Assembly: GCA_016784545.1 (NCBI GenBank)
Contig: JADHUM010000014.1
Span: forward strand, 1-63,434
Origin: Candidatus Neomarinimicrobiota bacterium
GTDB taxonomy: Bacteria; Fidelibacterota; UBA8477; JABMPR01
DNA: 63,434 nucleotides
Direction of reading: 5' to 3'
Below the pieces are notes generated by a model. That model searched no databases. It was not told the DNA's origin and worked only from the letters and a program-made list of their open reading frames with translations. Shown piece by piece: positions 16,444 to 26,117 of this stretch. A program made the position numbers and the translations under genes. How positions within the stretch are numbered: position 1 is the stretch's first letter; every line of letters starts with the position of its first letter.

Positions 16444-17025
16444 TCAACCAAAGATGAGTTTTTTTGCAACCTCATCTGATTTTGCTTTGATGGCTTTATG
16501 CAGTGAACCGCCATGACTATCCATGGTGACCACTGCAGGAAAATCCTTGACCTCAATATGCCAGAAGGCTTCTGGTACACCGAGTTCATCCAGCATATAT
16601 ACATCATGAACTTTCACAACTGATTTTGCCAGGGAAGCGGCCAATCCTCCAATTGCATGGAGATACACACCACCGGATTTAGCCAGGCCATTAAGGGTCT
16701 TTTCACCCATACCACCCTTCCCAATCACTGCTCGCACTTTGTAATGCTCCATCACTGCAGCCTCATAGGGTTCTTCACGAATGCTCGTGGTTGGACCTGC
16801 GGCGACAAATGACCAGGAACCATCTTCATTCTTTTTGACCACCGGACCACAGTGGTAGATCATGCTGTCTTCCATGATGGGCTTGAGCCAATCCGGCCAG
16901 TTCTCATGGATGTATTTGTGAGCGGCATCTCTGGCAGTAACCATCAAACCTGAAATAGCAACTTCATCACCCATCTTTAATTCACGTATGTCTGCTTCGG
17001 AGATTGGTAATTGCAAATTAATCAT
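16444..17025 (-). CDS. Class I fumarate hydratase, beta subunit
   Basis: A 193-residue subunit of the oxygen-sensitive [4Fe-4S] fumarase, catalysing reversible hydration of fumarate to malate. It has the C-terminal-domain hallmarks YHCGPVV, GPTTSIREEP, IGKGGMG and VTMDSHGGSLH. In Escherichia coli FumA/FumB this region is fused to the alpha part; here it is separate, as in many anaerobes. It overlaps the alpha-subunit gene by eight bases, indicating coupled translation. A tartrate dehydratase role is the main alternative for this family. Confidence 0.92.
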   Translation of the reverse strand: MINLQLPISEADIRELKMGDEVAISGLMVTARDAAHKYIHENWPDWLKPIMEDSMIYHCGPVVKKNEDGSWSFVAAGPTTSIREEPYEAAVMEHYKVRAVIGKGGMGEKTLNGLAKSGGVYLHAIGGLAASLAKSVVKVHDVYMLDELGVPEAFWHIEVKDFPAVVTMDSHGGSLHKAIKAKSDEVAKKLIFG

Positions 17026-17905
17026 AAGTCACCTCCCCATTGCCATTCAGAATCATGCTGTGTCTACGATATGCCCAACACATGTAGGATATGGAGACAA
17101 AGAAAGAGGCTGGTAATCGGTGCATGGTTCCCATTTTTACACCTAGAATGGTGGTTTTGCCACCAAAGCCCATGGGACCAACGCCTAGCTCATTTAAATC
17201 GGCTAACAATTTTGATTCCATTTCGGCCAGATCTGAATTGGGGTTCGTGTCTGTCATTTTTCTAAATAGTTGAGATTTTGCAGTGAGGTGAGAAGTGGTT
17301 CTATCACCCCCGACGCCTATACCTAGAATTCCGGGAGCGCACCCAAGACCCTGGGCCTGATTAACAGCATCCACAATGACTTTATAAACACCATCCAGAT
17401 CACGACCTGCACCCAGACCTACATCGGGGAGCTTGTATTGGGTGGATACATTTTCACATCCACCCCCCTTGAGCATGAGTTTGAATTCGATATAGTCGTT
17501 GTCCCATTCTTCAAAATGGATAAAAGGCTGTCCCTCACCAATATTGTTTCCAGAATTTTTACCTGTGATACTGTCCACGGCATTGGGGCGGAGATAACTC
17601 TTATCAACTGCTTCAGCTGTGGCTTCATGGATTAAGGCAGTCAACTTGCGCATGCCCACGCCCTCTGGAATGTGGACGAGATAAATGTTGGTCCCGGTAT
17701 CCTGACAGATCGGAGTGGATTCAACGCGAGCCAGCTCGATATTTTTTAGAATCATTCCAAAAACACTACGGGCAGCTGAACCTTCATCTTCATTCTGCTG
17801 GGCTGCCTGAATACTTTCAACTACATCCTTAGGCAAATCCGTGGCTGCAAGGCGAATTAATTCCAGCAGTTGATTTTTCAGAACTTTTTTATCGTATTGA
17901 AACAT
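17018..17905 (-). CDS. Class I fumarate hydratase, alpha subunit
   Basis: A 295-residue Fe-S subunit with the three expected cluster Cys sites: PICQDTG, KGGGCENVS and GLGCAPGILG. GKNSGNNIGEGQP and GIGVGGDR are typical of the family. GGGGG is a clear ribosome site before the ATG. It follows the ferredoxin oxidoreductase genes on the same strand after 15 bases, so a single transcript may carry 2-oxoacid oxidoreductase and fumarase, giving part of a ferredoxin-linked TCA cycle in either direction. Confidence 0.93.
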   Translation of the reverse strand: MFQYDKKVLKNQLLELIRLAATDLPKDVVESIQAAQQNEDEGSAARSVFGMILKNIELARVESTPICQDTGTNIYLVHIPEGVGMRKLTALIHEATAEAVDKSYLRPNAVDSITGKNSGNNIGEGQPFIHFEEWDNDYIEFKLMLKGGGCENVSTQYKLPDVGLGAGRDLDGVYKVIVDAVNQAQGLGCAPGILGIGVGGDRTTSHLTAKSQLFRKMTDTNPNSDLAEMESKLLADLNELGVGPMGFGGKTTILGVKMGTMHRLPASFFVSISYMCWAYRRHSMILNGNGEVTYD

Positions 17906-17920
17906 GTATAACCCCCTAAA

Positions 17921-18949
17921 CTATTTAACCTCCCAAACATCACCGCTATAGAAAAGATTCTCAAGGGTCCCTTCACCTTTGATCTTTGTGACCTCTTTAA
18001 TCTGCTCAATCATCATATCATCATAGGTAGGAGCATCCACAGCCCGCAGCACACCAAATGGTGTAGGGTTGGTTGGATCAAAGGTCATCTCAAGCAGTAA
18101 GTTGGTGATAATTTGATTGGTTTCATCGTGTACGAGAAGATCTTTTTCTGACCATTCCTGACCGAGGTGAACAACCTTGGGATGGTTGTCCTTCATAATG
18201 ATACCCTTATCGTTTTCCTTACCAAAAATCATAGGTTCTCCATGAACGACAAACAGAGCATTATCAGGACGGGTGGCCTTATTCTCAACGGACTCAAATT
18301 CGCCATCATTAAAAATAATGCAATTCTGATAGACCTCGATGAAAGATGCACCTTTATGACGTTGTGCTCTTTTGATGCTCTCCTGCAATCCTTTTGCGTC
18401 CACATCCAATGCTCGGGAAATAAAGGTGGCATTGGCTCCCAGGGCGACAGCACTGGGGTTAAAAGGACGATCAATTGACCCAAAGGGTGAAGATTTGGTC
18501 TTGGCGCCCAATAAAGATGTGGGAGAATACTGGCCTTTGGTCAGACCATAGATGCGATTATTAAACAACATGATGTTCATGTCAATATTGCGTCTCAAGG
18601 CATGAATCATATGGTTTCCACCAATGGAGAATCCGTCTCCATCGCCAGTAATAACCCAAACAGCAAGATCCGGGTTTGCCAACTTAACACCTGAGGCAAT
18701 GGCAGGTGCCCGACCATGAATTGAATGGAAGCCGTAAGTGTTCATGTAGTATGGGAAGCGACTTGAGCAGCCAATACCCGATATAAATGCATAATTTTCT
18801 TTTTTTACACCCATGACTGGCAGAGTTTTTTGCATATTTGCCAGAACTGAATAATCCCCACAACCTGGACACCATCGCACCTCGTTGCCGGGGACGAAAT
18901 CTTTCCTGGTTAGATTCAAGTCTTGAATTTCGACCTTAGTTTCACTCAT
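17921..18949 (-). CDS. korB: 2-oxoacid (2-oxoglutarate):ferredoxin oxidoreductase, beta subunit
   Basis: A 342-residue thiamine-diphosphate subunit. CPGCGDY and GIGCSSR provide Fe-S cysteines, and GDGDGFSIGGNH is the TPP/Mg site. Together with the alpha/gamma protein next to it, the enzyme converts a 2-oxoacid and CoA to acyl-CoA, CO2 and reduced ferredoxin, reversibly. 2-oxoglutarate is the likely substrate from subunit form and gene context (aconitase and fumarase in the same window), but pyruvate or branched-chain oxoacids are possible. Confidence 0.92.
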   Translation of the reverse strand: MSETKVEIQDLNLTRKDFVPGNEVRWCPGCGDYSVLANMQKTLPVMGVKKENYAFISGIGCSSRFPYYMNTYGFHSIHGRAPAIASGVKLANPDLAVWVITGDGDGFSIGGNHMIHALRRNIDMNIMLFNNRIYGLTKGQYSPTSLLGAKTKSSPFGSIDRPFNPSAVALGANATFISRALDVDAKGLQESIKRAQRHKGASFIEVYQNCIIFNDGEFESVENKATRPDNALFVVHGEPMIFGKENDKGIIMKDNHPKVVHLGQEWSEKDLLVHDETNQIITNLLLEMTFDPTNPTPFGVLRAVDAPTYDDMMIEQIKEVTKIKGEGTLENLFYSGDVWEVK

Positions 18950-18983
18950 CTCTCTATACCTTATCTATTCAATATCTCGGGGA

Positions 18984-20822
18984 TTAACCGAGGATCTCGT
19001 TAATTTTATCTTCAATCTCAGACGCACGGAAGGGTTCTCCCCGTACGATATTCAGCTGGTGAATCTCTCTGACCAGCTCACCCTTGAGAAGCAGAGCCAA
19101 CTGTCCCGAGTTAACCTCTGGAATGAGGATTTCATCAAAACCATCACAAATAGCCTTTAGATCTGATGGGAACGGACTCACCCAGCGCAGATGCATCTGA
19201 CTTACAGACTGTCCCTTGGCCAGGGCACGATCTACTGCAACATGGATGACTCCATGGGTGCTACCCCATCCCAACACCAGGAGTTTGCCCTTGGGTTCTC
19301 CATGAATTTCTGAAGGAGGGATATCCTGTTTGATATTATCAACCTTGCGAGCACGGATGTCAGTCATCAACTGATGATTCTCAGGATCCTGGCTGACCAT
19401 ACCAGTAATGTTCTCTTTTTCAAGTCCACCAATACGATGTTCCAGGCCAGGTGTTCCAGGAATCGCCCAGGGGCGAGTCTCATTTTCATCCCGTGCATAA
19501 GGCATAAATCCATCTTCACCACCATCTGAAGAACTGGGATGATTTACTACAATTTCTGGAAGGGTTTTGGGATCAGGAATTTGCCATGGACCAGAACCCT
19601 GTCCCAGATAACCATCCGACAGCAAAATGACTGGCGTCATATATTTCATTGCTATTCTGGCAGCTTCAAAGGCACAATCAAAACAGTCTGCTGGATCCTT
19701 GGCAGCAAGCACTGGAATTCGTGCATCACTATTTCGTCCGAGAACAGCTTGTAGGAGATCTGATTGCTCCATCTTAGTAGGCATACCCGTACTGGGGCCA
19801 CCGCGCTGAACATTCACAATCACCAGGGGTAGTTCTGTGATTATGGCAAGTCCAATTGCTTCCGTTTTCAAGGCCATACCAGGTCCGGATGTTGTGGTAA
19901 CTGCTAAATCTCCGGCATAGGAGGCGCCGATAGCCGAGGAGATACCCGCAATTTCATCTTCTGCCTGAAAGGTTTTAACGCCATAGTTTCTTAGCGTGGA
20001 CAGAGTGTGGAGGATTTCACTGGCTGGCGTAATTGGATATGAACCCAGGAACAATTCCTTGCCCGCTTTCTTGGCAGCAGCTACCAAACCATATGCAACA
20101 GCAACATTGCCGGTAATATTTCGATATTTACCCTTGGGTAAGTTGGCCTTCTCCACAGCATAGGAGGTTGTAAATATTTCCGTGGTCTCACCATAATTGA
20201 AACCTGTTTTCATTGCTGTGATATTTGCTTCGGCGACGGAAGGATTTTTGGCGAATTTTTTTCGCAGCCAGTCTTCGGTTGGTTCAATCGGCCGATTGTA
20301 CATCCAGAAGAGCACACCCAGGGCGAACATGTTTTTGGTTCGCTCAATACCCTTGGAGGTCAGATCTGAATTCTCCAGAGCTTTGCCAACCAGTTTAGAC
20401 ATTTCAATACTGAATACTATATACCCTTCCAGAGACCCATCCTCCAGTGGATTGGCCTCCCAGCCAGCCATTTTGAGGTTCTTCTCTGTGAACGCATTGG
20501 CGTTGGCCAATATGGACCCACCACTTTTCAAATCCCTCAAATGCACCTTAAGTGCAGCCGGGTTCATTGCCACCAATGTGTCTGGTAAATCACCAGGGGT
20601 AAATACCTTTTGAGATCCAAACATGAGCTGGAAAGCACTTACACCAGCAAGAGTTCCAAGAGGAGCCCTGATTTCTGAAGGGTAATTGGGAATGGTTTTT
20701 AGATCATTTCCCACAATTGCCGTCGCTTCAGTAAAGCGCGTACCTGTCAATTGCATCCCATCGCCTGAGTCTCCTGCGAAACGAATGGTTGCATCATTAA
20801 TTCTAATTACTTTTTTCGCCAT
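18984..20822 (-). CDS. korA: 2-oxoacid (2-oxoglutarate):ferredoxin oxidoreductase, alpha subunit with fused gamma domain
   Basis: A 612-residue fusion. Residues about 1-190 are the gamma domain (RFAGDSGDGMQLTG, YPSEIRAPLGT); the rest is the alpha pyrimidine-binding part (GNVAVAYGLVAAAKKAG, SYPITPASEILH, QAEDEIAGISSAIGAS, TTTSGPGMALKTEA). This gamma-alpha order is standard for KorA in many bacteria and archaea. A ribosome site GGGAG lies upstream of the ATG. The 34-base gap to korB supports one operon. The 286 bases upstream to the Lon-like gene show no other gene. Confidence 0.93.
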   Translation of the reverse strand: MAKKVIRINDATIRFAGDSGDGMQLTGTRFTEATAIVGNDLKTIPNYPSEIRAPLGTLAGVSAFQLMFGSQKVFTPGDLPDTLVAMNPAALKVHLRDLKSGGSILANANAFTEKNLKMAGWEANPLEDGSLEGYIVFSIEMSKLVGKALENSDLTSKGIERTKNMFALGVLFWMYNRPIEPTEDWLRKKFAKNPSVAEANITAMKTGFNYGETTEIFTTSYAVEKANLPKGKYRNITGNVAVAYGLVAAAKKAGKELFLGSYPITPASEILHTLSTLRNYGVKTFQAEDEIAGISSAIGASYAGDLAVTTTSGPGMALKTEAIGLAIITELPLVIVNVQRGGPSTGMPTKMEQSDLLQAVLGRNSDARIPVLAAKDPADCFDCAFEAARIAMKYMTPVILLSDGYLGQGSGPWQIPDPKTLPEIVVNHPSSSDGGEDGFMPYARDENETRPWAIPGTPGLEHRIGGLEKENITGMVSQDPENHQLMTDIRARKVDNIKQDIPPSEIHGEPKGKLLVLGWGSTHGVIHVAVDRALAKGQSVSQMHLRWVSPFPSDLKAICDGFDEILIPEVNSGQLALLLKGELVREIHQLNIVRGEPFRASEIEDKINEILG

Positions 20823-21108
20823 GAATACGAACTCCCGCTATACGAATCTATTGTTTGTTTGATTAAAAATGATTGAATCTTTGTTTTCTAAACAACTCAG
20901 TTTCTGGATATGAGCCAAAAGGATAATACGCTGTTTTAGGAAAGAATCTTGATACAGGTCAAGGCCTGAATACTGCGGTTCACTCATGATCAAAAACTAA
21001 CGTCCACCTCTCCCTAAAACAATGCTGAATGATCTGTGACACCATTTATTTTTCACAAGTATTGGACAAAGCAACTATTGAGCCGTAATAGCTATTTCCC
21101 TGGTTTTT

Positions 21109-23502
21109 CTATGTCTGTTTGGCCAAGTTTTGACCTTTAGCAAAATACTTTTTCAGCTGATTCTGGGCTTCCCCAAATACCGTGCGGGCAGGAAAATTTC
21201 CATGCCTGTTTAAAACACCGGCCTTTACCCCTGTAAGTATCTCAATCCCTTCAGAAATATTGTCAACGGACCAGATATTGAATTTCCCAGACTTTACTGC
21301 CGCTTGAATATCAGGCATAAGCATAAGATGATCTACATTTGCAGATGGAATCATGACTCCCTGCTCCCCGGTCAACCCCCGTAGCTTACAGAGATGGAAA
21401 AATCCTTCAATCTTCTCATTCACACCACCTATGGCCTGAATCTCCCCCCACTGGTTGACAGAGCCCGTCACGGCAATCCCCTGTTTAATGGGGATGCCAG
21501 AAAGAGCAGAGAGAATAACATAAATTTCTGTGGAGCTGGCGCTGTCTCCATCAATTCCCCCATAGGACTGTTCAAAAGTAAGGGTAATGGTCACAGACAG
21601 AGGAAAGCTTTGGGCAAATGTCTGGCCCAGATAGCCATTGATGATCAGATTGCCCTTGTCATAGGTTTTTCCAGACAGTTTTGCTTCCCGTTCAACCGAT
21701 ATAATACCTGGCTTACCCATATAGGCCGTTGCAGTAATTCTGGATGGTTTTCCAAATGAATTGTCACCCATGGAGTAAACAGCCAGACCATTGATCTGAC
21801 CAACCCGTTCACCGCTAACATCGATCATCAATGTTTCACTTGCGATATTCTCCCACACTTTCTCCTCGTAAAGGCTCCCCCTGAAGCGTTTTTCAGAGAT
21901 GGCTTTCCGAACATCTTCCATCTGAACCTGACGGTGTTTCTGTTTTCTAGCCCAGTGAGTGGATTCAGTAATGAGACCAACCAATGTTCCGAATTGGAGA
22001 GAAAGCTTTCCTTTATCACCAGCCAATCTTGAACTGAACACAATAATCTGGGTCGCTGCCTGAGAGGTGAAATGGGGTGATTTCCTCTCACGACAGACTT
22101 TGGCGATGAACTGACAGAGGAGAAGTTCATTTTGAGCATTGCGAGTAACTTCATAGTCAAAATCTGCACGAACTTTAAAGGTTTTATTAAAGGCATCATC
22201 CACTTCCTGGAGATAGTGAAAGTGATCGGATCGACCAATTAAAATCACATTTAAATCAAGGGGAATCGGCTCTGGCTGGAGGGATGTGGTCGCGTTTAAG
22301 CCATACTGCTCATTAATATCTTCAATTTGCAAAGATTTGTTTTTGAGGGTCCGTTTTAGATACTCCCAAACATTGGCACTCTGAAGCACATTTTGGATAT
22401 CCAATATGAGGAAACCACCATTGGCCCGCAACATGGCACCTGAAGTTATCATGGTAAAATCACTGTACCAGCCACCCATGACAGCCTCTTTCCCAATTCT
22501 ACCAAAAAGATTGTAGTAGGAAGGATTGGCATCAACAATAACAGGTGCACCTTTCTGACGGCAATTATCTACCAGCAGGTTGACCTGGTATCTCTGCATT
22601 AACGCATGATGACTCTGTCTGGGATTCGGTTCCGCATCACCTTCTCCAGCACTATCCATACCCACAAATTCCTGGACATGCTCGGCAATATCATCCCTGA
22701 CTTCCTCGAGATATTTCAAAAGTTCAGGATGATCTGCATAGTTCTCCAGCAATCTACCGATGCGATGCTCTACTGAATCAAGCGCAATTTTCCCTTGAAG
22801 CGATTCAATCACATCAGCACGTTCTTCTTCCAATTCCGCCATATCGCGCAGGGCTTCCCGCAAATGCTCCTGGATGAGATTGATTTTTTCATTAATTGCT
22901 GCCAATTCCGCCTCAGTAAGGGCAGAAACATCAGCTTCATTCATGGGGACGCCATCTTTAAGTGGAATCGTTTGAAAACCTGCTTGAGTGAGATTCAGCT
23001 GGATGCCTTGTTCGGCAGCTTCTGCATTAACGGCAGCAATTATTTCATCACGACCCGTATCAAATTCCGCAGTGATTTCCTTTTGCCGCTTGGCATAAAT
23101 TTCACCGGTGAAAACTTTGGGGAGATCAACGCTTAAGCTGCTAATTAAACGCTTCATTTGTTTGGCGAATTTGTTGCCCTCTCCAGCTGGCAATTGAAAG
23201 ACTCTGGGATGATATTCATCATGAAAGTTGAAGACCACCAGCCAATCGGGAGGGACCGGTTTGTGGGCCGCAAACTTTTCAACAAGGTTTTTAACAATGG
23301 TACTCTTACCGGTTCCAGGGAGCCCGCCAACAAAAACATTGTAGCCCGGGGCCAGGAGCTCAAGACCAAATTGAAGTGCTCGCACAGCACGCTCCTGTCC
23401 GATTACTTTATTGAGGCTGGGAAGTTCCGATGTGGATTTAAATTTCAGGGCATCATCGTCGGTGGTTCTACAAAGATCTTTTGTGGTCAATTTCTTCATC
23501 AT
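21109..23502 (-). CDS. Lon-like ATP-dependent protease (AAA domain plus Lon catalytic domain)
   Basis: A 797-residue protein of the LonB/YcbZ-like group. An N-terminal Walker A motif (GGLPGTGKST, about residues 59-68) is followed by a coiled, charged insert (residues about 180-280), a second AAA part with QVDDAFNKTFKVRADF-like sensor region, and the C-terminal protease domain: DGDSASS with the catalytic Ser and GGVNEKIEGF with the catalytic Lys. These soluble enzymes degrade misfolded proteins. AGGATGAG lies directly before a double ATG; either may be used. It is transcribed alone, with long gaps on both sides. Confidence 0.9.
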   Translation of the reverse strand: MMKKLTTKDLCRTTDDDALKFKSTSELPSLNKVIGQERAVRALQFGLELLAPGYNVFVGGLPGTGKSTIVKNLVEKFAAHKPVPPDWLVVFNFHDEYHPRVFQLPAGEGNKFAKQMKRLISSLSVDLPKVFTGEIYAKRQKEITAEFDTGRDEIIAAVNAEAAEQGIQLNLTQAGFQTIPLKDGVPMNEADVSALTEAELAAINEKINLIQEHLREALRDMAELEEERADVIESLQGKIALDSVEHRIGRLLENYADHPELLKYLEEVRDDIAEHVQEFVGMDSAGEGDAEPNPRQSHHALMQRYQVNLLVDNCRQKGAPVIVDANPSYYNLFGRIGKEAVMGGWYSDFTMITSGAMLRANGGFLILDIQNVLQSANVWEYLKRTLKNKSLQIEDINEQYGLNATTSLQPEPIPLDLNVILIGRSDHFHYLQEVDDAFNKTFKVRADFDYEVTRNAQNELLLCQFIAKVCRERKSPHFTSQAATQIIVFSSRLAGDKGKLSLQFGTLVGLITESTHWARKQKHRQVQMEDVRKAISEKRFRGSLYEEKVWENIASETLMIDVSGERVGQINGLAVYSMGDNSFGKPSRITATAYMGKPGIISVEREAKLSGKTYDKGNLIINGYLGQTFAQSFPLSVTITLTFEQSYGGIDGDSASSTEIYVILSALSGIPIKQGIAVTGSVNQWGEIQAIGGVNEKIEGFFHLCKLRGLTGEQGVMIPSANVDHLMLMPDIQAAVKSGKFNIWSVDNISEGIEILTGVKAGVLNRHGNFPARTVFGEAQNQLKKYFAKGQNLAKQT

Positions 23503-23956
23503 CTCATCCTGATCATATTTTGTAATCCAAATTAATCAATGGACCTATAGGTTTATATGTTATGCGTTTTGCTTGAATCAATAGTGCCCAAGATAAGCAA
23601 ATTCAGCTTTGTTACTGCCTTAAAATCTAAACAACATCAGGAATACATGCGTTCCTGAGCATCTTTTCTACCATGAATTTAGCCAAGATTACAAATCCTG
23701 ATGACAGCACAACTAGAAACAGGCGTGTTGGACACGAATGCCACCAATTTTCATTAAATACCATGAATAATTTTGAGAAAAAAACTATTAATCAGGATTC
23801 GCTTCGTGTCAATTCGTCCAATTCGAGAAATTCGTGTCTAAAGGTTGAGCAAATAGAGCCTTAAAGATAGATCCTGGGTTTTCTACGATATAGGATAAAA
23901 TAAATTGCCCCTCGCATCATTCCGTATACATTTTCTGAGCCATTAAAGGGGAGTTT
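23503..23956. other. 454-base intergenic region with degenerate repeat
   Basis: It lies between divergent Lon-like protease and aldehyde dehydrogenase genes, so it should contain both promoters. Around 23723-23845 it holds AT-rich direct motifs such as GACACGAAT, TGTCAATTCGTCCAATTCG and AAATTCGTGTC, a degenerate dispersed-repeat type seen in many bacterial intergenic regions. No convincing gene; a 63-codon frame there only reads through the repeat. Confidence 0.5.
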
Positions 23957-25504
23957 ATGTCAGCACTTGCACACACTGAAGCCTTCAATCCAGCCACTGG
24001 CGAGTCCTTGGGTCAGATACCTCAGAATACACTGGAAGATATTCAGCACGCCGTATCCAGAATCAGAAAAGCACAGGCTAAATGGGCAGCATTTTCCTTT
24101 TCAGAGCGCGGAAAGCACCTGAGAAAAATGCAACATCACTTGATCGAGAATGGAGAGGAATATGCCAGGATTATCTCTGCTGATAATGGTAAAACCCTGG
24201 CTGATGCCTACATGACTGAAGTTTCATCTGCTGTTTTAGCTTTCGACTACTATATCAAGCATGCTTCCAGGGTGTTAAGAGAGCGTCGCATAAAAGGCTC
24301 CCATATATTCGGTCTTTTCACCCGCAATCGTCTCCAGCATGTTCCCATGGGCGTCATAGGTATCATTTCACCCTGGAATTATCCCCTGGCCATTCCCATG
24401 CATGAAATCCTCATGGCCCTCATGTCTGGCAATGGACTTCTCTATAAGGCAGCTTCTGAAACGCAGATGGTGGGGCAGGTTATTCAAAAAATTGTGGATG
24501 CCGGGGAATTACCCCAGGATCTTTTTATCCAGGTAAATGTTGCCGGACGAATAGCTGGAGATGCCTTTCTCGAAGCTGGCATTGATAAGCTATTTTTTAC
24601 CGGGAGTGTTCCTGTGGGCAAAATTCTCATGAAAAAAGCCGCAGAAACCCTCACACCAGTCTCCCTGGAATTGGGGGGCAATGATCCCATGATAGTATGT
24701 GCTGAGGCCAATCTTAAAAAGGCTGTCAATGGTGCAATCTGGGCGGGTTTATCCAATTCGGGGCAGAGTTGCGCCGGGGTTGAACGTGTTTATGTGCATC
24801 GTGATGTTTACAAACCCTTTATGAAGCTTCTCAAAAAGAAGGTGGAAAAACTGCGGGTCGGAAATCCTGATCAGAAGAACACTCATATCGGTACCATGAC
24901 AACTTCCAGACAAAGGGATGCTGTGAGGAAAATATTGGAGGAGGCGATTGCTCAAGGAGCTACGGTTGAAGCCATGTCCCAGATAGATGAAACCACAGCG
25001 CAAGCCCTCCCTGCCACTATTCTTGCTGATGTAAATCATCAAATGCGGGTTATGAAGGAAGAAACCTTTGGACCTGTCATCGGTGTGATGCCCTTCAAAT
25101 CAATTGAAGAAGCCATCCAGCTGGCCAACGATTCCGATCTTGGACTGACTGCCTCTGTCTGGACCAAGAACCATCGCCTTGGTCGCAAAATTGCCTCACA
25201 ATTGGTAGCTGGAGTTATCACCATCAATAATCATCTGATTTCTCACGGGATCCCCAATCTTCCCTGGGGTGGCTTCAAACAGAGCGGAGTTGGACGAACC
25301 CATGGTGAGTTGGGCTTGCTGGAAATGACAGAAGCACGCGCCATTGTGAATGACTATTTGCCCCTCAACAAACAGTTCTATTGGACACCGGTTCCAGGAT
25401 ATGTTTATCGACGTTGGGTAGGATTTATGATGATAGTTGGTGGAGCCTGGTCATTGAAACTAAAAGGCCTGCTAAAGCTGATGTTTGGATTTAAACGGAT
25501 CTGA
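23957..25504 (+). CDS. NAD(P)-dependent aldehyde dehydrogenase with hydrophobic C-terminal tail
   Basis: A 515-residue aldehyde dehydrogenase with general base Glu238 (SLELGGNDP), nucleophile Cys272 (GQSCAG), the SPWNYPL motif and the late LPWGGFKQSGVGR. Compared with a usual enzyme of about 470-480 residues it has an added C-terminal tail with a basic, hydrophobic stretch (WVGFMMIVGGAW, then LLKLMF), suggesting membrane association and a lipophilic substrate, as in fatty-aldehyde or diapolycopene-dialdehyde dehydrogenases. GGGGAG precedes the ATG. Substrate is inferred: the nearby S1P-lyase-like gene would release a long-chain aldehyde. Succinate semialdehyde is an alternative. Confidence 0.85.
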   Translation: MSALAHTEAFNPATGESLGQIPQNTLEDIQHAVSRIRKAQAKWAAFSFSERGKHLRKMQHHLIENGEEYARIISADNGKTLADAYMTEVSSAVLAFDYYIKHASRVLRERRIKGSHIFGLFTRNRLQHVPMGVIGIISPWNYPLAIPMHEILMALMSGNGLLYKAASETQMVGQVIQKIVDAGELPQDLFIQVNVAGRIAGDAFLEAGIDKLFFTGSVPVGKILMKKAAETLTPVSLELGGNDPMIVCAEANLKKAVNGAIWAGLSNSGQSCAGVERVYVHRDVYKPFMKLLKKKVEKLRVGNPDQKNTHIGTMTTSRQRDAVRKILEEAIAQGATVEAMSQIDETTAQALPATILADVNHQMRVMKEETFGPVIGVMPFKSIEEAIQLANDSDLGLTASVWTKNHRLGRKIASQLVAGVITINNHLISHGIPNLPWGGFKQSGVGRTHGELGLLEMTEARAIVNDYLPLNKQFYWTPVPGYVYRRWVGFMMIVGGAWSLKLKGLLKLMFGFKRI

Positions 25505-25525
25505 TGCAATAGAATTTTTCATGAT

Positions 25526-25592
25526 TAACCTTGCGAAGGTTAACCTGGCCATCGTTGCTCTGAGAGCGGAGATGACAACCTTCGCAAGGTTA
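25526..25592. terminator. Inverted repeat between convergent genes, probable bidirectional terminator
   Basis: TAACCTTGCGAAGGTT (25526-25541) and its exact reverse complement (25577-25592) flank a 35-base spacer. Each arm is also nearly self-palindromic (AACCTTGCGAAGGTT). It separates the convergent aldehyde dehydrogenase and DUF1761 genes. It lacks a clear T-run and could be a mobile palindrome rather than a terminator. Confidence 0.55.
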
Positions 25593-25598
25593 GATTCC

Positions 25599-26003
25599 TT
25601 ACCAAATTGCCAGAACGGCTCCCATAATGAGGAGACCAACCAGATACATCCCGGAGTTAATAGCCCACAATTGAAGTGAACGCATTTCAAAGGCGTGATT
25701 CACACCAAAGGAAAAGCCAGTAAATCCCAACCACATGAAAAGTCCCAGGAGGAGTCCCCCTCCCAAACTTGCAGTACCTGTCCAGGCAATCACATTGGCC
25801 ATGAAGAAGGCCATGAAAAATGAATTCAGAATGGCCACCACATAGGGAGGCATCATGTTCTTGCCTTCAATATCTTCCAGTTTAATCCCCGTGGCTTCCA
25901 TCCAGGGTTTGCCAAACAAGGGACCATACCAAACTGCGCCCAAACCCATATTGACAATCATTAACACTCCTATTGCTATCCAATTCACATCAAAAGTAAG
26001 CAT
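25599..26003 (-). CDS. DUF1761-family membrane protein
   Basis: A 134-residue protein with four predicted membrane helices and the family hallmark GAVWYGPLFGKPWME near the N-terminus; the later GFSFGVNHAFEMRS also fits. DUF1761 has no established function. The upstream ribosome site AGGAG (AAAAAAGGAGATGTCAA) is strong. It lies downstream of the acyl-CoA ligase on the same strand, separated by 114 bases. Confidence 0.85.
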   Translation of the reverse strand: MLTFDVNWIAIGVLMIVNMGLGAVWYGPLFGKPWMEATGIKLEDIEGKNMMPPYVVAILNSFFMAFFMANVIAWTGTASLGGGLLLGLFMWLGFTGFSFGVNHAFEMRSLQLWAINSGMYLVGLLIMGAVLAIW

Positions 26004-26117
26004 TTGACATCTCCTTTTTTCAGGTTTTTCATCCCTCTATAAATCACTATGACTTTATTTGTCACAATTTGCAACCTTTGAGAGAGGAAACCAGCATTTT
26101 ATCTAGCACATGAAGGG

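Noticed and set aside
23673-23864. 63-codon open frame in the protease/aldehyde dehydrogenase gap
   Set aside because: It reads through an AT-rich dispersed repeat, has no ribosome site and a low-complexity product.
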